Assembly: GCA_017548045.1 (NCBI GenBank)
Contig: JAFYNR010000031.1
Coordinates: 1-64,000 of the forward strand
Direction: 5' to 3'
DNA length: 64,000 bases
Source: Clostridia bacterium
GTDB taxonomy: Bacteria; Bacillota; Clostridia; Oscillospirales; Acutalibacteraceae
Of this stretch, positions 46,453-54,754 are shown in pieces. Below the pieces are notes generated by a model, which was given only the letters and a program-made list of their open reading frames with translations, ran no database searches and was not told the origin of the DNA. Numbering within the stretch: position 1 is the first letter of the stretch; each line of letters starts with the position of its first letter. The position numbers and the translations under genes are program-made.

Positions 46453-47154
46453 ATGGAAAATAAACGGAAAAATCCCCACGAAAACCACAGAGCAAGGCTC
46501 AGAGAGACCTTCAGACAGGCCGGGATTGACGGTATGCCTGACCATAATCTGCTGGAATTTCTTTTGTTTTATTCGATACCGAGGAAGGATACTAACGAGC
46601 TTGCACACAGGCTGATTGCTTCATTCGGTTCGCTGAATAAAGTGTTTGATGCAACCTACGAGAAACTTCTCGAAATTGACGGAATGGGCGAAAACTCCGC
46701 TATGCTTATTTCTTCAATTCCTGCGCTGTGCAGAAGGTATGAAGAAGGAATTACCAAAGGTAAAATAAATCTTTCCGAACCTGAGAAAGCCGCTGAGTAT
46801 GTGATAAAGAAGTTTTACGGCAGTAAGGTTGAGGAGTTTTATATGCTGTGCCTTGACGGTGCCGGAAATCTTATAAACTGCTGTAAAATCGGCAAAGGCA
46901 CGGTAAGCAGCGTGAGTATTGATAAGCGCAACGTTCTTGAAACCGCATTCAGAAACAATACCGACGGTGTGATTTTTGCTCATAATCATCCGGGCGGAGT
47001 GGTTGCACCGTCAAGAGAGGATATCCTTCTGACGAGTGAGCTGTGTTCGCTTCTCAAAAATGTGGGGATAAGACTTATTGACCACTTCATCGTATCCGGA
47101 GGAGAATATCTTTCACTTGCATCGGTTGAAAAATTCAGAAACTTATTTGTTTAA
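46453..47154 (+). CDS. radC: RadC/UPF0758 JAMM-domain protein
   Basis: This 233-residue protein has a helix-hairpin-helix region (YEKLLEIDGMGENSAMLI) and a C-terminal JAMM metalloprotease-like domain with AHNHPGGVVAPSREDI. The family is named for a supposed DNA repair role that is not well established. The ATG at 46453 has AGAGG 6 bp upstream. It is a single gene with its own promoter and a strong terminator directly after the stop codon. Confidence 0.9.
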   Translation: MENKRKNPHENHRARLRETFRQAGIDGMPDHNLLEFLLFYSIPRKDTNELAHRLIASFGSLNKVFDATYEKLLEIDGMGENSAMLISSIPALCRRYEEGITKGKINLSEPEKAAEYVIKKFYGSKVEEFYMLCLDGAGNLINCCKIGKGTVSSVSIDKRNVLETAFRNNTDGVIFAHNHPGGVVAPSREDILLTSELCSLLKNVGIRLIDHFIVSGGEYLSLASVEKFRNLFV

Positions 47155-47191
47155 CAAGGCTGTATCGTATGCTGATACAGCCTTGCTTTTT
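47155..47191. terminator. Intrinsic terminator
   Basis: CAAGGCTGTATC and GATACAGCCTTG form a perfect 12-bp stem with a 7-base loop, followed by CTTTTT. It starts immediately after the radC stop codon and faces the converging GH5 gene. Confidence 0.92.
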
Positions 47192-47192
47192 G

Positions 47193-48674
47193 TTAAAATT
47201 CAACTTTGACGGTATGAGTGCCTGTGCCTGCCGTAACTTTTAGCATTGCAGCACCGCCTTCACCCATTGGCTCAAGGGCGTATTCGCCGTCACAGGTAAT
47301 GTTCTTTGCCGCTTTGGGGAGATAAATCTCGGTAGGTGCGTTGTATTCCTTATCCTGCTCGTAAGTGAGGGTAAAGATATTGTTTTCTCTGTCTGTTGTG
47401 TATTCCTTGATATCGCCGCAAACCGCAACGGGGCAGGCTCTGACAAGGCAGGTCATTATTGGGTCGTTGAGCAGGCCGTCGTAATATGCCCAGTATGTAT
47501 TGCCCCAATGGTAGCCGTCAAATTTGTCGAGAAGGTAATTGATGTGGAAAAGCCAGTCCGTGCCTTCGGATGCGCCGCCCCATTCACCGACGATAAGCGG
47601 AACATCGAGCCTTTGCTGCGAGCGTCTGTGCTCGTCAAAAATTGAGCCTACACGGCTGTTGCTTGCGTATTTGTAAGCAGGGGTATCAACCATAAGGTCG
47701 TATGCATGAGGTGCAAAGCAAAGCTTTTCTTCGCGTTTGCCGTCGTAATTTACGGCGGGTGTGGAGTAGGGGATACCGAGATTAGAATAATAACTGTTTT
47801 CCATCATAATGATGCCGTTATCGGTAACTTCACGCACAGCCTTAGCGGTTCTGTTTATAAACTCCGAATAATAACCCGTATCAAATTTTTTGATCAGAGC
47901 ATCTCCTCCGCTTGTTGCTTTGCGGAAAAGTGCGGGGTCGTTGAAGGGCTCAAGGCATTTTATAAGGTTTCCTGTGAACACCTGCTTGAGCATCCAGAGC
48001 TTTTTGCATCGTTTGTCGGTGAGGACTGTCTTGGCAACACCGCCGATGAGCTTTCTGAATACCTTGCCTCCGTCAGTTCCGGGGAAGGGCTCGTTAAGAA
48101 GGTCAAATCCAAAAAGAGCAGGATGATCCTTGAAACGTTCCGCAACGTGCTTCCACATATCACAGAAATATGTCTGCAAAGGAATACCGTTATATTCTTT
48201 GTTTGCCCAGAAGTTATCAAAACAATGCTGAACTGCTTTGCCCCAGAAGTAGCCTTCTGCCCAAACCAATTTCACAGGCTTGAATTCAGCGCCATCAGTC
48301 ATGCAAGCCCAATAGGGTGCACCGTCACCGCCCGTGTTGTAGAAGCCGGCATAAAGGTCCTGGTGCATATCAAGGTAGAAGTAGATGCCGTGTTTTGCAC
48401 ACAAATCCGCAACCTTCTCAACCTTATCGAGATATTCTTCGTTATATTGACGGGGTTCGGGTTCAACTGCATCCCAGGTAAGTCCCAGTCTTATAATATT
48501 AAAGCCCAGCTCACTCAAACGCGAAATAAGTTTTTCGTCGAAATCAAGAACATAGGTTCTTCTTTCGTTTTCGGATTTGTTGTAGCCTTTGTCGCAAAGA
48601 TTTATACCACTGAAAATTCTCTGTCTGCCTTCAGAATCGATAAATTTCTGACCGGATGTGGTAATTTTAAGCAT
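47193..48674 (-). CDS. GH5 endoglycoceramidase-like glycosidase, cytosolic
   Basis: This 493-residue TIM-barrel enzyme resembles the endoglycosylceramidase branch of GH5. Motifs are GFNIIRLGLTWDAVEPE, YLDMHQDLYAG, the acid/base Glu in FDLLNEPFPG and the nucleophile Glu in VGEWGG. A beta-sandwich C-terminal domain (about 400-493) follows. Relatives cut the whole glycan from glycosphingolipids, or act on related beta-glycosides such as sterol glucosides. There is no signal peptide, so the substrate would have to be taken up. AAGGAG lies 8 bp before the ATG. It is a single gene. Confidence 0.82.
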   Translation of the reverse strand: MLKITTSGQKFIDSEGRQRIFSGINLCDKGYNKSENERRTYVLDFDEKLISRLSELGFNIIRLGLTWDAVEPEPRQYNEEYLDKVEKVADLCAKHGIYFYLDMHQDLYAGFYNTGGDGAPYWACMTDGAEFKPVKLVWAEGYFWGKAVQHCFDNFWANKEYNGIPLQTYFCDMWKHVAERFKDHPALFGFDLLNEPFPGTDGGKVFRKLIGGVAKTVLTDKRCKKLWMLKQVFTGNLIKCLEPFNDPALFRKATSGGDALIKKFDTGYYSEFINRTAKAVREVTDNGIIMMENSYYSNLGIPYSTPAVNYDGKREEKLCFAPHAYDLMVDTPAYKYASNSRVGSIFDEHRRSQQRLDVPLIVGEWGGASEGTDWLFHINYLLDKFDGYHWGNTYWAYYDGLLNDPIMTCLVRACPVAVCGDIKEYTTDRENNIFTLTYEQDKEYNAPTEIYLPKAAKNITCDGEYALEPMGEGGAAMLKVTAGTGTHTVKVEF

Positions 48675-48788
48675 AGTACCAACTCCTTTTCTTTACAGTC
48701 CACATTATACTCATTATAACATTGAAAGAGATTTATTGCAACTGTTTTATACTGTTACAAAAATCGCACTGTTATTCGGCTTTGACTA

Positions 48789-48817
48789 TTGCACATAGGT
48801 CAGTTATATGGTAAAAT
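48789..48817 (+). promoter_or_regulatory. Probable promoter of the Fe-alcohol dehydrogenase gene
   Basis: -35 TTGCAC (48789-48794) and -10 TAAAAT (48812-48817) are spaced by 17 bp, 33 bp before the TTG start at 48851. Confidence 0.6.
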
Positions 48818-48850
48818 TATAAAAAATATATTACGATTGGAGTAATCGAA

Positions 48851-50071
48851 TTGGCAGCTTCAACACTTTTCAAAATGTATTGCAGAACCTATCAGGGAAT
48901 TTTTAGGGTAGCGGTTAACTTCCTTAACTGGAAAGAGCCCGAGCTTGTCAAGGGTGCAGGCAGCGTGAAAAAGCTTCCCGAGGTAGTTAAAGGCAACGGA
49001 CACAACAGCGTTCTTGTTGTAACGGATAAGGGTCTTATGGGTCTTCACCTTCTTGACGGCCTTTTTGAAGGTCTTGACAAGGCAGGCGTAAAGTATGCTG
49101 TTTATGACGGCACACAGCCCAACCCCACAATCAACAATATTGAAGAAGCAAGGCAGCTTTACGTTGATAACGGCTGTTCGGCAGTTATTGCATTCGGCGG
49201 CGGTTCACCTATGGACTGTGCAAAGGTTGCGGCAGCAAGAATTGCACGACCCAAAACAAGCGTACAGAAGATGAGAGGTACTCTCAAAATCCTCAAGAAG
49301 CTTCCCACAATTTATGCCGTGCCCACAACGGCAGGCACAGGCTCGGAAACAACAATCGCAGCCGTTGTATCTGACCCCGCCACACACGAAAAATATGCTT
49401 TGCAGGATCCCGTGCTTCGTCCCAAGTATGCAGTGCTTGATCCCGAGCTTACGGTAGGTCTGCCTCCTCATATTACCTCAACAACAGGTATGGATGCGCT
49501 TACTCACGCAGTTGAAGCCTATATCGGCCACAGTAACACAAAAGGCACAGCCGCTGCTGCCGAAAAAGCAACAAAGATGATATTTGAAAACATACTCAAG
49601 GTTTATGAAAACGGCAAGGACCTTGAAGCAAGAGAAAATATGCTTGAAGCATCATACCTTGCAGGTATTGCTTTCACAAGAGCATACGTAGGCTACGTTC
49701 ACGCAATCGCTCACAATTTCGGCGGTATGTACGGTACACCTCACGGTCTTGCAAACGCGGTTATTCTTCCCTACGTGCTTGATGCATTCGGCGAAACCGC
49801 ACACAAGCCTCTTGCTAAGCTTGCCGATATCGCAGGCCTTGAAACAGCAGGTATGACAGAAGCACAGAAGGCAGAGTTCTTCATTGCAAAGATCAGAGAG
49901 TTCAATAAGCTTCTCAACATCCCCGAGCATCTTGACGTGCTCAAGGAAGAGGATGTTGAAACAATTGCAAAACGTGCAAATAAAGAGGGCAATCCTCTCT
50001 ATCCCGTTCCCAAAATTATGGATGTTGAAGACCTTAAGGTAATTATCCGCAAGGTAGGAAACCTTAATTAA
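48851..50071 (+). CDS. Iron-containing alcohol dehydrogenase
   Basis: This 406-residue group III dehydrogenase uses NAD(P)H to interconvert alcohols and aldehydes or ketones. It shows AFGGGSPMDCAK (nucleotide loop), PTTAGTGSE, the metal site TGMDALTHAVEAY and YVHAIAHNFGGMYGTPHGLANA with its two His ligands. The start is TTG at 48851 with GGAGT upstream. The N-terminal 30 residues before VKGAGSV are a little longer than usual. The substrate is not evident; a fermentative butanol- or ethanol-type role is plausible. Confidence 0.92.
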   Translation: MAASTLFKMYCRTYQGIFRVAVNFLNWKEPELVKGAGSVKKLPEVVKGNGHNSVLVVTDKGLMGLHLLDGLFEGLDKAGVKYAVYDGTQPNPTINNIEEARQLYVDNGCSAVIAFGGGSPMDCAKVAAARIARPKTSVQKMRGTLKILKKLPTIYAVPTTAGTGSETTIAAVVSDPATHEKYALQDPVLRPKYAVLDPELTVGLPPHITSTTGMDALTHAVEAYIGHSNTKGTAAAAEKATKMIFENILKVYENGKDLEARENMLEASYLAGIAFTRAYVGYVHAIAHNFGGMYGTPHGLANAVILPYVLDAFGETAHKPLAKLADIAGLETAGMTEAQKAEFFIAKIREFNKLLNIPEHLDVLKEEDVETIAKRANKEGNPLYPVPKIMDVEDLKVIIRKVGNLN

Positions 50072-50107
50072 AACACATTATATTTTGCCGAAAGGAGAGG
50101 AGTAAAA

Positions 50108-51385
50108 ATGAAAGTTCGCAGAATCATAAGTTTTTTGCTTGCGGCGGTTATGATTTTCAGTATGTGTACGGGTGTATCCCTTGCAACCGATAACAACAAA
50201 TGGGAGCCGAAAAATGCAGAACCCTTTGTGTTTGTTCACGGTCTTAACGGCTGGGGCGGTGCGGAAGATATTAACGGTATCGTTCCTTACTGGGGCGCAA
50301 CAACGGGCGACCTTATGGCTTATCTTCAGGGCGAAGGCTACGAGTGTTATTCTGCATCCGTAGGTCCTCTCAGCAGTGCGTGGGACAGAGCCTGCGAGCT
50401 TTACGCTCAGCTTATGGGCACGACGGTTGACTACGGCGAAGCCCATTCAGCGGCGCATAATCACGACCGCTTCGGCAGAACGTATTACACGTCACTTATT
50501 CCGGATTGGGGTCAGCTTGATGAAAACGGTAAGATTCAGAAAATACATCTGATCGGTCACAGCTTCGGCGGTACCACGGTGCGTATGCTTATACAGCTTC
50601 TTACCGAAGGCTCCGCGGAAGAGCTGGCGGTAACACCTTCTGATGAAATATCAGGTCTTTTTACAGGCGGCAAGAGCGATTGGGTAAAGAGTGCAACCGC
50701 TATCTGCACTCCTCATAACAGTTCGACGGTTTATTATCCGCTTGTTGCGTTGGGTCTTGACGTTGTTGTTCAGACCTTCAGCTATATTTATGCAGGTGTA
50801 ATGGGAAGAACATTCCTCAACGGCGGTATGGTGGATTTTCACCTTGAACAGTTCGGGCTTACGGATGTGCCCGGCGGTGAAAAGGCTGATAATTTCTTCG
50901 TTGCATTGGGCAGAGTTCTTGCAAATAAAGAGGATTCCTGTCAGTATGACCTTACGCCCGAGGGCAGTGCAAAAATGAACGCTGAGCTTGATATAAATGA
51001 AGGCATTTACTATTTCTCGTATCCGTTTTCAACAACCAAGCGCTTACCCGGAACGGAGATTGAAATTCCTTCAATCAGTACGAATCCCGTTATTTTTCTT
51101 ACGGCGGTTGTTATGGGAATTATGCAGTTTACAGACCCCACTACGGGTACCGTCTACGATGAAAAATGGCTTGCAAACGATGCACTTGTCAATACGGAAA
51201 GTGCAAAGTATCCTTTTGATGAACCTTACAAGGATTTTGACGGCACGTACGAAAAAGGAATCTGGAACGTAATGCCCGTTCAGCAGGGTGACCACGGTGC
51301 GGCAATAGGTCTTTTTGCAGATAAGGATAAAACGCAGAGCTTTTATCTTGAGCTTTGTGAAATGCTTAACGCACTTCCCGAATAA
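50108..51385 (+). CDS. Secreted triacylglycerol lipase, staphylococcal/Geobacillus type
   Basis: This 425-residue protein has a signal peptide (MKVRRIISFLLAAVMIF...SLA) and a lipase fold. FVHGLNGWGG is the oxyanion strand, HLIGHSFGGTTVRML the nucleophile elbow, YDLTPEGSA carries the probable catalytic Asp, and QQGDHGAA the probable His. The insert DYGEAHSAAHNHDRFGRTY matches the zinc-binding region of family I.5/I.6 lipases. It would release fatty acids from host or dietary lipids. GGAGAGG lies before the ATG. The following exported protein may be its partner. Confidence 0.87.
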   Translation: MKVRRIISFLLAAVMIFSMCTGVSLATDNNKWEPKNAEPFVFVHGLNGWGGAEDINGIVPYWGATTGDLMAYLQGEGYECYSASVGPLSSAWDRACELYAQLMGTTVDYGEAHSAAHNHDRFGRTYYTSLIPDWGQLDENGKIQKIHLIGHSFGGTTVRMLIQLLTEGSAEELAVTPSDEISGLFTGGKSDWVKSATAICTPHNSSTVYYPLVALGLDVVVQTFSYIYAGVMGRTFLNGGMVDFHLEQFGLTDVPGGEKADNFFVALGRVLANKEDSCQYDLTPEGSAKMNAELDINEGIYYFSYPFSTTKRLPGTEIEIPSISTNPVIFLTAVVMGIMQFTDPTTGTVYDEKWLANDALVNTESAKYPFDEPYKDFDGTYEKGIWNVMPVQQGDHGAAIGLFADKDKTQSFYLELCEMLNALPE

Positions 51386-51392
51386 AAACACA

Positions 51393-51417
51393 GGGGCTGT
51401 ATACGCAGCCCCTTTTG
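51393..51417 (+). terminator. Intrinsic terminator after the lipase gene
   Basis: GGGGCTG and CAGCCCC pair around a 6-base loop and are followed by TTTTG. The short U-run may allow read-through into the gene at 51435. Confidence 0.7.
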
Positions 51418-51434
51418 AATTTAAGGAGAAAAGT

Positions 51435-52475
51435 ATGACAAAGAAAACAGTTGCGTTAATTCTGGCGGTATCCTTACTCTTAAGCGGATTCTCGCTGACA
51501 GGTGAGGTAAGCGATGCAAGAAGAAACGTTGAGGGCTGTATTGAAACTGTTGTAAGAGCAGTTAAAAGTGTGCTGGATATCAGAAGCTATTCCGATTATA
51601 CAGAGCTTTTCGAAATTCCCGAGACGGAAAACGGCTATGTGCCTCAGGGCTACTGCTTCAGTGAAGCATATAATGCTCACTTTATCTCTTATTATCACGA
51701 TGATGCCGCAACCGTGATTTCGCTTATTGACGGTGAAAACGGTGAAAAAATCAAAACTCTTTCTCTCAAAAAATCAAACGGTAAGGATTTTACGGGGCAC
51801 GCGGGCGGTATTGCCGAAGACGGACAGTATCTCTATGTAGTTGACGGCAAAAAGATTTACCGTATATCTCTGACGCTGGTGTTTATGACACCGGATGGAG
51901 ATTCGCTTCCTCTTGTTGACAAAGTAAATACAGACGTAAAATGTTCTTACCTTAACTCAGACGGAACTTATCTTTATGCAGGTGAATTTTATACATTTAC
52001 GTCGAGCGGAAGCTATGATACCGATAAATCTCACCATATGGCGATTTCTCTTTTTGAAACAACCTATGCACGCTGCAATGCGTACAATATAACAAACCTT
52101 GAATTCAGACCCGACGGTGATGAAATTTCGGTTCCTTCAATCATTTTTACAACACCCAACTGTGTTCAGGGTTTTGCAAGAATGCCCGACGGTACCTTTG
52201 CACTCAGCATTTCATACGGAAGAAACAACAATTCAACACTTGCTTACTATAAAGATGTAACTCTTGGTGAGAGTGATTTTGTTGCTGAATATGAAAACGT
52301 TTCAGTGCCTGCGTACCATCTGAGAAACAGTACTAAGACCGAATCCTTGCGTCAGCCGCCTTTGCTTGAGGGGATTGATGATATGAAAGGCAAGGCTTCG
52401 GGTATATTTGAATCCTGTGCTCAGAAATATGGTGATGCGGCGTTTATTGTTGATAAAATCTGCATTTTTAACTGA
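51435..52475 (+). CDS. Exported protein of unknown function, possible beta-propeller
   Basis: This 346-residue protein has a signal peptide (MTKKTVALILAVSLLLSGFS). The mature part has repeated short strand-turn patterns with aromatic residues (YVPQGYCFSEAYNAHFISYY, YLYVVDGKKIYRIS, YLYAGEF, GFARMPDGTFALSISYG), which resemble blades of a beta-propeller. No catalytic motif was recognised. The ATG at 51435 has AAGGAG 6 bp upstream. It follows the secreted lipase by 49 bp, so it may act with it at the cell surface. Confidence 0.65.
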   Translation: MTKKTVALILAVSLLLSGFSLTGEVSDARRNVEGCIETVVRAVKSVLDIRSYSDYTELFEIPETENGYVPQGYCFSEAYNAHFISYYHDDAATVISLIDGENGEKIKTLSLKKSNGKDFTGHAGGIAEDGQYLYVVDGKKIYRISLTLVFMTPDGDSLPLVDKVNTDVKCSYLNSDGTYLYAGEFYTFTSSGSYDTDKSHHMAISLFETTYARCNAYNITNLEFRPDGDEISVPSIIFTTPNCVQGFARMPDGTFALSISYGRNNNSTLAYYKDVTLGESDFVAEYENVSVPAYHLRNSTKTESLRQPPLLEGIDDMKGKASGIFESCAQKYGDAAFIVDKICIFN

Positions 52476-52637
52476 AAAAGATTAACAAACTTTTTGATGA
52501 ATAAAATGTTACGATTGACGTTGTTTGTTTGAATTCAACAAATTATGCATAGTCGTGTTGTGCAAAACAAACAAAATATTTTTTTGGTACTTTCTTAAAC
52601 TGTTAAGGCTGAATAATTTGAAAAAGCTTGATATTTG

Positions 52638-52681
52638 GTGATATTGCACAAATATGCATATCGTGTTTTGTGCAATATCAC
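52638..52681. repeat. 15-bp perfect inverted repeat abutting a promoter
   Basis: GTGATATTGCACAAA (52638-52652) and TTTGTGCAATATCAC (52667-52681) are perfect inverted copies with a 14-bp centre. The right arm ends at the base before the -35 hexamer of the promoter at 52682. A partial copy of the right half lies at about 52544-52567 (ATGCATAGTCGTGTTGTGCAA). This looks like a repressor or activator operator, not a terminator, since no U-run follows. Confidence 0.75.
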
Positions 52682-52709
52682 TTGACTTTTTTGGAAAACA
52701 GTGTATAAT
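52682..52709 (+). promoter_or_regulatory. Promoter of the 44-residue gene
   Basis: -35 TTGACT (52682-52687) and a perfect -10 TATAAT (52704-52709) are 16 bp apart, immediately downstream of the 15-bp inverted repeat. Confidence 0.85.
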
Positions 52710-52741
52710 AAAGCCACAACGAAAAGAAAGGATGAATGTAA

Positions 52742-52876
52742 ATGAATTTCGAAAAAGTAACATTTGAAGCAGAGAAAAAACTCCTTGATGAAATCGGCAG
52801 CGAAAAGAAGTTTCTTACATTCAAGAAACTCTGCAAAATCTTTGAGTTGAATGCTCTTCTCAGCGGCCGCAACTAA
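52742..52876 (+). CDS. 44-residue protein of unknown function
   Basis: A small reading frame begins ATG at 52742 with AAAGGA upstream and encodes 44 residues starting MNFEKVTFEAEKKLL. The protein is amphipathic and Lys/Glu/Leu-rich, and could form one or two helices (EAEKKLLDEIG, FKKLCKIFELNALL) with a single Cys. A near-consensus promoter and an operator-like palindrome stand before it, which supports real expression. No family was recognised. It might be a small regulatory protein or toxin-like peptide, but there is no direct evidence. Confidence 0.6.
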   Translation: MNFEKVTFEAEKKLLDEIGSEKKFLTFKKLCKIFELNALLSGRN

Positions 52877-53018
52877 TCGGCAGCAAAGGGCTGATTCTCA
52901 TCACCCTGCAAAAACGTCACCTTTACGGTGATTTCATATAATCTGAGGAGGCTTGCCTGCTCAGAACAACAGAAAAATTACAGACCGAAGGGCTAAGGCT
53001 TTTCGGTCTTTTTTGATG
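52877..53018 (+). ncRNA. Candidate structured RNA or 3' UTR ending in a terminator
   Basis: This stretch has no gene but shows several stems: ATCACC (52898-52903) can pair with GGTGAT further on, CTGAG...CTCAG (52943-52964), and the terminator AGACCGAA...TTCGGTCT followed by TTTTTT (52982-53014). It could be a structured 3' UTR of the 44-residue gene or a small RNA processed from it. It did not match SRP RNA, 6S RNA or a riboswitch class that I can recognise. Confidence 0.4.
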
Positions 53019-53055
53019 TGTCGGATAATATCTTTTCATAAAAGGAGATGTTTTT

Positions 53056-53319
53056 ATGAATTGCTGTATTACCGAGCTTCGGTGCAAAGAGGTTATCAAT
53101 AAGGCTGACGGCTGCCGTCTGGGCCTTGTAAGTGATGTTGAAGTGGACACCTGTTGCGGCAGGGTAGCCGCACTTGTCATTTACGGCAGACCAAAGTATT
53201 GGGGTATCTGCGGCAAAAGGGAAAGAATAAGAGTCTGCTGGGAGGATATTGAGGTTATCGGGGCGGATACAATCCTTGTTTGCAAATGCAGTAACGATGA
53301 TTCACGGCGCCGAAGATAA
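53056..53319 (+). CDS. ymxH: YlmC/YmxH-family sporulation protein (PRC barrel)
   Basis: This 87-residue protein has the PRC-barrel-like core of the YlmC/YmxH family: ELRCKEVINKADGCRLGLVSDVEVD, then IYGRPKYWGICGKRE and WEDIEVIGADTILV. Genes of this family are linked to sporulation and are common in Clostridia; the molecular role is unclear. AAAGGAG lies 8 bp before the ATG. A terminator at 52982-53014 separates it from the upstream small gene. Confidence 0.85.
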   Translation: MNCCITELRCKEVINKADGCRLGLVSDVEVDTCCGRVAALVIYGRPKYWGICGKRERIRVCWEDIEVIGADTILVCKCSNDDSRRRR

Positions 53320-53677
53320 AAATGAAAAAAATGTAACCTTTATCCGTTCTGAATTGTTATAACAGTGAAAGGACCTTTCAAGCGGTGGTGATTTAATGGA
53401 CACAAAAACGCAGCAAATCCTTTACGGATTTGCGAGTATTTTAACGAATAATAAGCGAAAATAATCCGACAAAAAACACGGTTCGGATTGTACTCGTTAC
53501 CCTAGGTGTGTGTACCTTTGCAAGCCTTTTTTGCTCAGTATAAGAAACGTGTTACTAACCTTATGTGTCAAAAATTCTGTTGATTTTGGAATGGCATACT
53601 GTTATACTTAAATCGTATCAGTAAGAATCCGGTTGTTTTTAGCTGATATTCATCTGTATAATTTAAGAGGTGATACT
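53320..53677 (+). other. Gene-poor stretch with an ECF-like promoter pattern and inverted repeats
   Basis: This stretch holds TGTAACCTTT (53332-53341), which resembles the -35 element of extracytoplasmic-function sigma factors, followed by GTGAAAGGACC and a GGTGGTGATTTA ribosome-binding-like site before a 22-codon frame. Two inverted repeats are visible: GCAAATCC/GGATTTGC (53413-53433) and AATCCGA/TCGGATT (53463-53489). The pattern looks like the front of a sigma factor gene that has been cut off, but this is an interpretation. Confidence 0.35.
53396..53464 (+). CDS. Possible 22-residue peptide or truncated gene start
   Basis: ATG at 53396 follows GGTGGTGATTTA and opens 22 codons beginning MDTKTQQILYGF and ending at TAA 53462-53464. 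The protein is too short to assign. It may be the first codons of a deleted gene; the sequence after it matches no gene. Confidence 0.2.
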   Translation: MDTKTQQILYGFASILTNNKRK

Positions 53678-54727
53678 GTGCCGTTACAAATCGTAAGACA
53701 AGATATAACAAAAATGAAGGTTGATGCCATTGTCAACACCACCAATGAAGCAATGGTGGGTTGCAGCGGAGTCGACCTTGCCGTGCATACCGCTGCAGGT
53801 CCGATGCTTGATGAGGAATGCCGTAAAATCAGACCTCTCGGTCTCGGAACAGCGAAGATTACGGGCGCATACAACCTCGATGCGAAGTATGTTATCCACA
53901 CTTCGGGACCCGTATGGCACGGCGGTCTTGTAGGCGAGAGCATCATTCTCAAGTCATGCTATACTGAATCTTTGAAACTCGCAGTTGCAAACGGCTGTGA
54001 ATCCGTTGCGTTTCCGCTGATTTCATCAGGCGTTTACGGTTATCCGAAAGACCAGGTGCTTAAATTCGCAATTCAGATTATTACCGAATTCCTTTTTGAA
54101 CACGAACTTACTGTATATCTCTGTGTTTATGACCGCAAATCTTATGAATTCAGCAGAGTTGTTTTCGACGAAATCAGCGAGTTTATCGATGATGATTATG
54201 TTGAAGAACAAAAAGCTGTTTTCACATCGGAAATTGAATGCTTTGAAAGAACACTTCTTCCGAAAAAAATCCGAAGAAGAGATAAATTCAATAAAACCGA
54301 ACCGCCTGTCTGTGCATCGATGCCTGCACCTGCCGAATACAGCAGTGAAAATAATAAAACTCTCGCAGAATACATGAAAGCAATGGATAAATCCTTTGCA
54401 TACAAACTGTTTGACTACATTGATTCAAAGGGAATGACCGATGTTGAATGCTACAAAAAAGCCAACGTTGACAAGAAAACGTTCTCCAAAATCAAGTGCA
54501 ATCCCGATACGTACAGACCGTCGAAGCAGACGGCAGTTGCTTTTGCAATAGCCCTTGAGCTGACCCTCAATGAAACGCAGGATTTGCTTGCCTCCGCAGG
54601 TATGACTCTTTCACGCAGTTTCACGTTTGATAAGATAATCAGATATTATCTGCAGAAAGGTGTCTATGATATCTTCGAAATAAATGAAGCACTGTTTGAG
54701 TTTGACCAGGTGTTGTTGGGCTGTTAA
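53678..54727 (+). CDS. Macro-domain protein with HTH-like C-terminal helical domain
   Basis: This 349-residue protein has an N-terminal macro domain (about 1-165): VDAIVNTTNEAMVGCSGVD, GTAKITGAY, YVIHTSGPVW and PLISSGVYGYP. Macro domains bind ADP-ribose and some remove it from proteins or nucleic acids. After a charged linker, a C-terminal helical domain (about 240-349) contains LFDYIDSKGMTDVECYKKANV and PSKQTAVAFAIALELTLNETQDLLASAG, which looks like a XRE-type helix-turn-helix. The start is GTG at 53678 with AGAGGTG upstream. The next genes include an ADP-ribosylglycohydrolase, so a role in ADP-ribose turnover is likely. Confidence 0.83.
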   Translation: MPLQIVRQDITKMKVDAIVNTTNEAMVGCSGVDLAVHTAAGPMLDEECRKIRPLGLGTAKITGAYNLDAKYVIHTSGPVWHGGLVGESIILKSCYTESLKLAVANGCESVAFPLISSGVYGYPKDQVLKFAIQIITEFLFEHELTVYLCVYDRKSYEFSRVVFDEISEFIDDDYVEEQKAVFTSEIECFERTLLPKKIRRRDKFNKTEPPVCASMPAPAEYSSENNKTLAEYMKAMDKSFAYKLFDYIDSKGMTDVECYKKANVDKKTFSKIKCNPDTYRPSKQTAVAFAIALELTLNETQDLLASAGMTLSRSFTFDKIIRYYLQKGVYDIFEINEALFEFDQVLLGC

Positions 54728-54754
54728 TAAATATGGGCTTAAAGGAGTGTATAT

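Noticed and set aside
47706-48719. Long plus-strand open frame (about 337 codons) opposite the GH5 gene
   Set aside because: No ribosome binding site and no recognisable motif; the opposite strand carries clear GH5 motifs and a good ribosome binding site.
52877-53018. Considered as SRP RNA, 6S RNA or a known riboswitch
   Set aside because: The SRP core GGTCAGG/AGGAAGCAGC is missing, there is no long 6S-like duplex, and no conserved riboswitch core was recognised.
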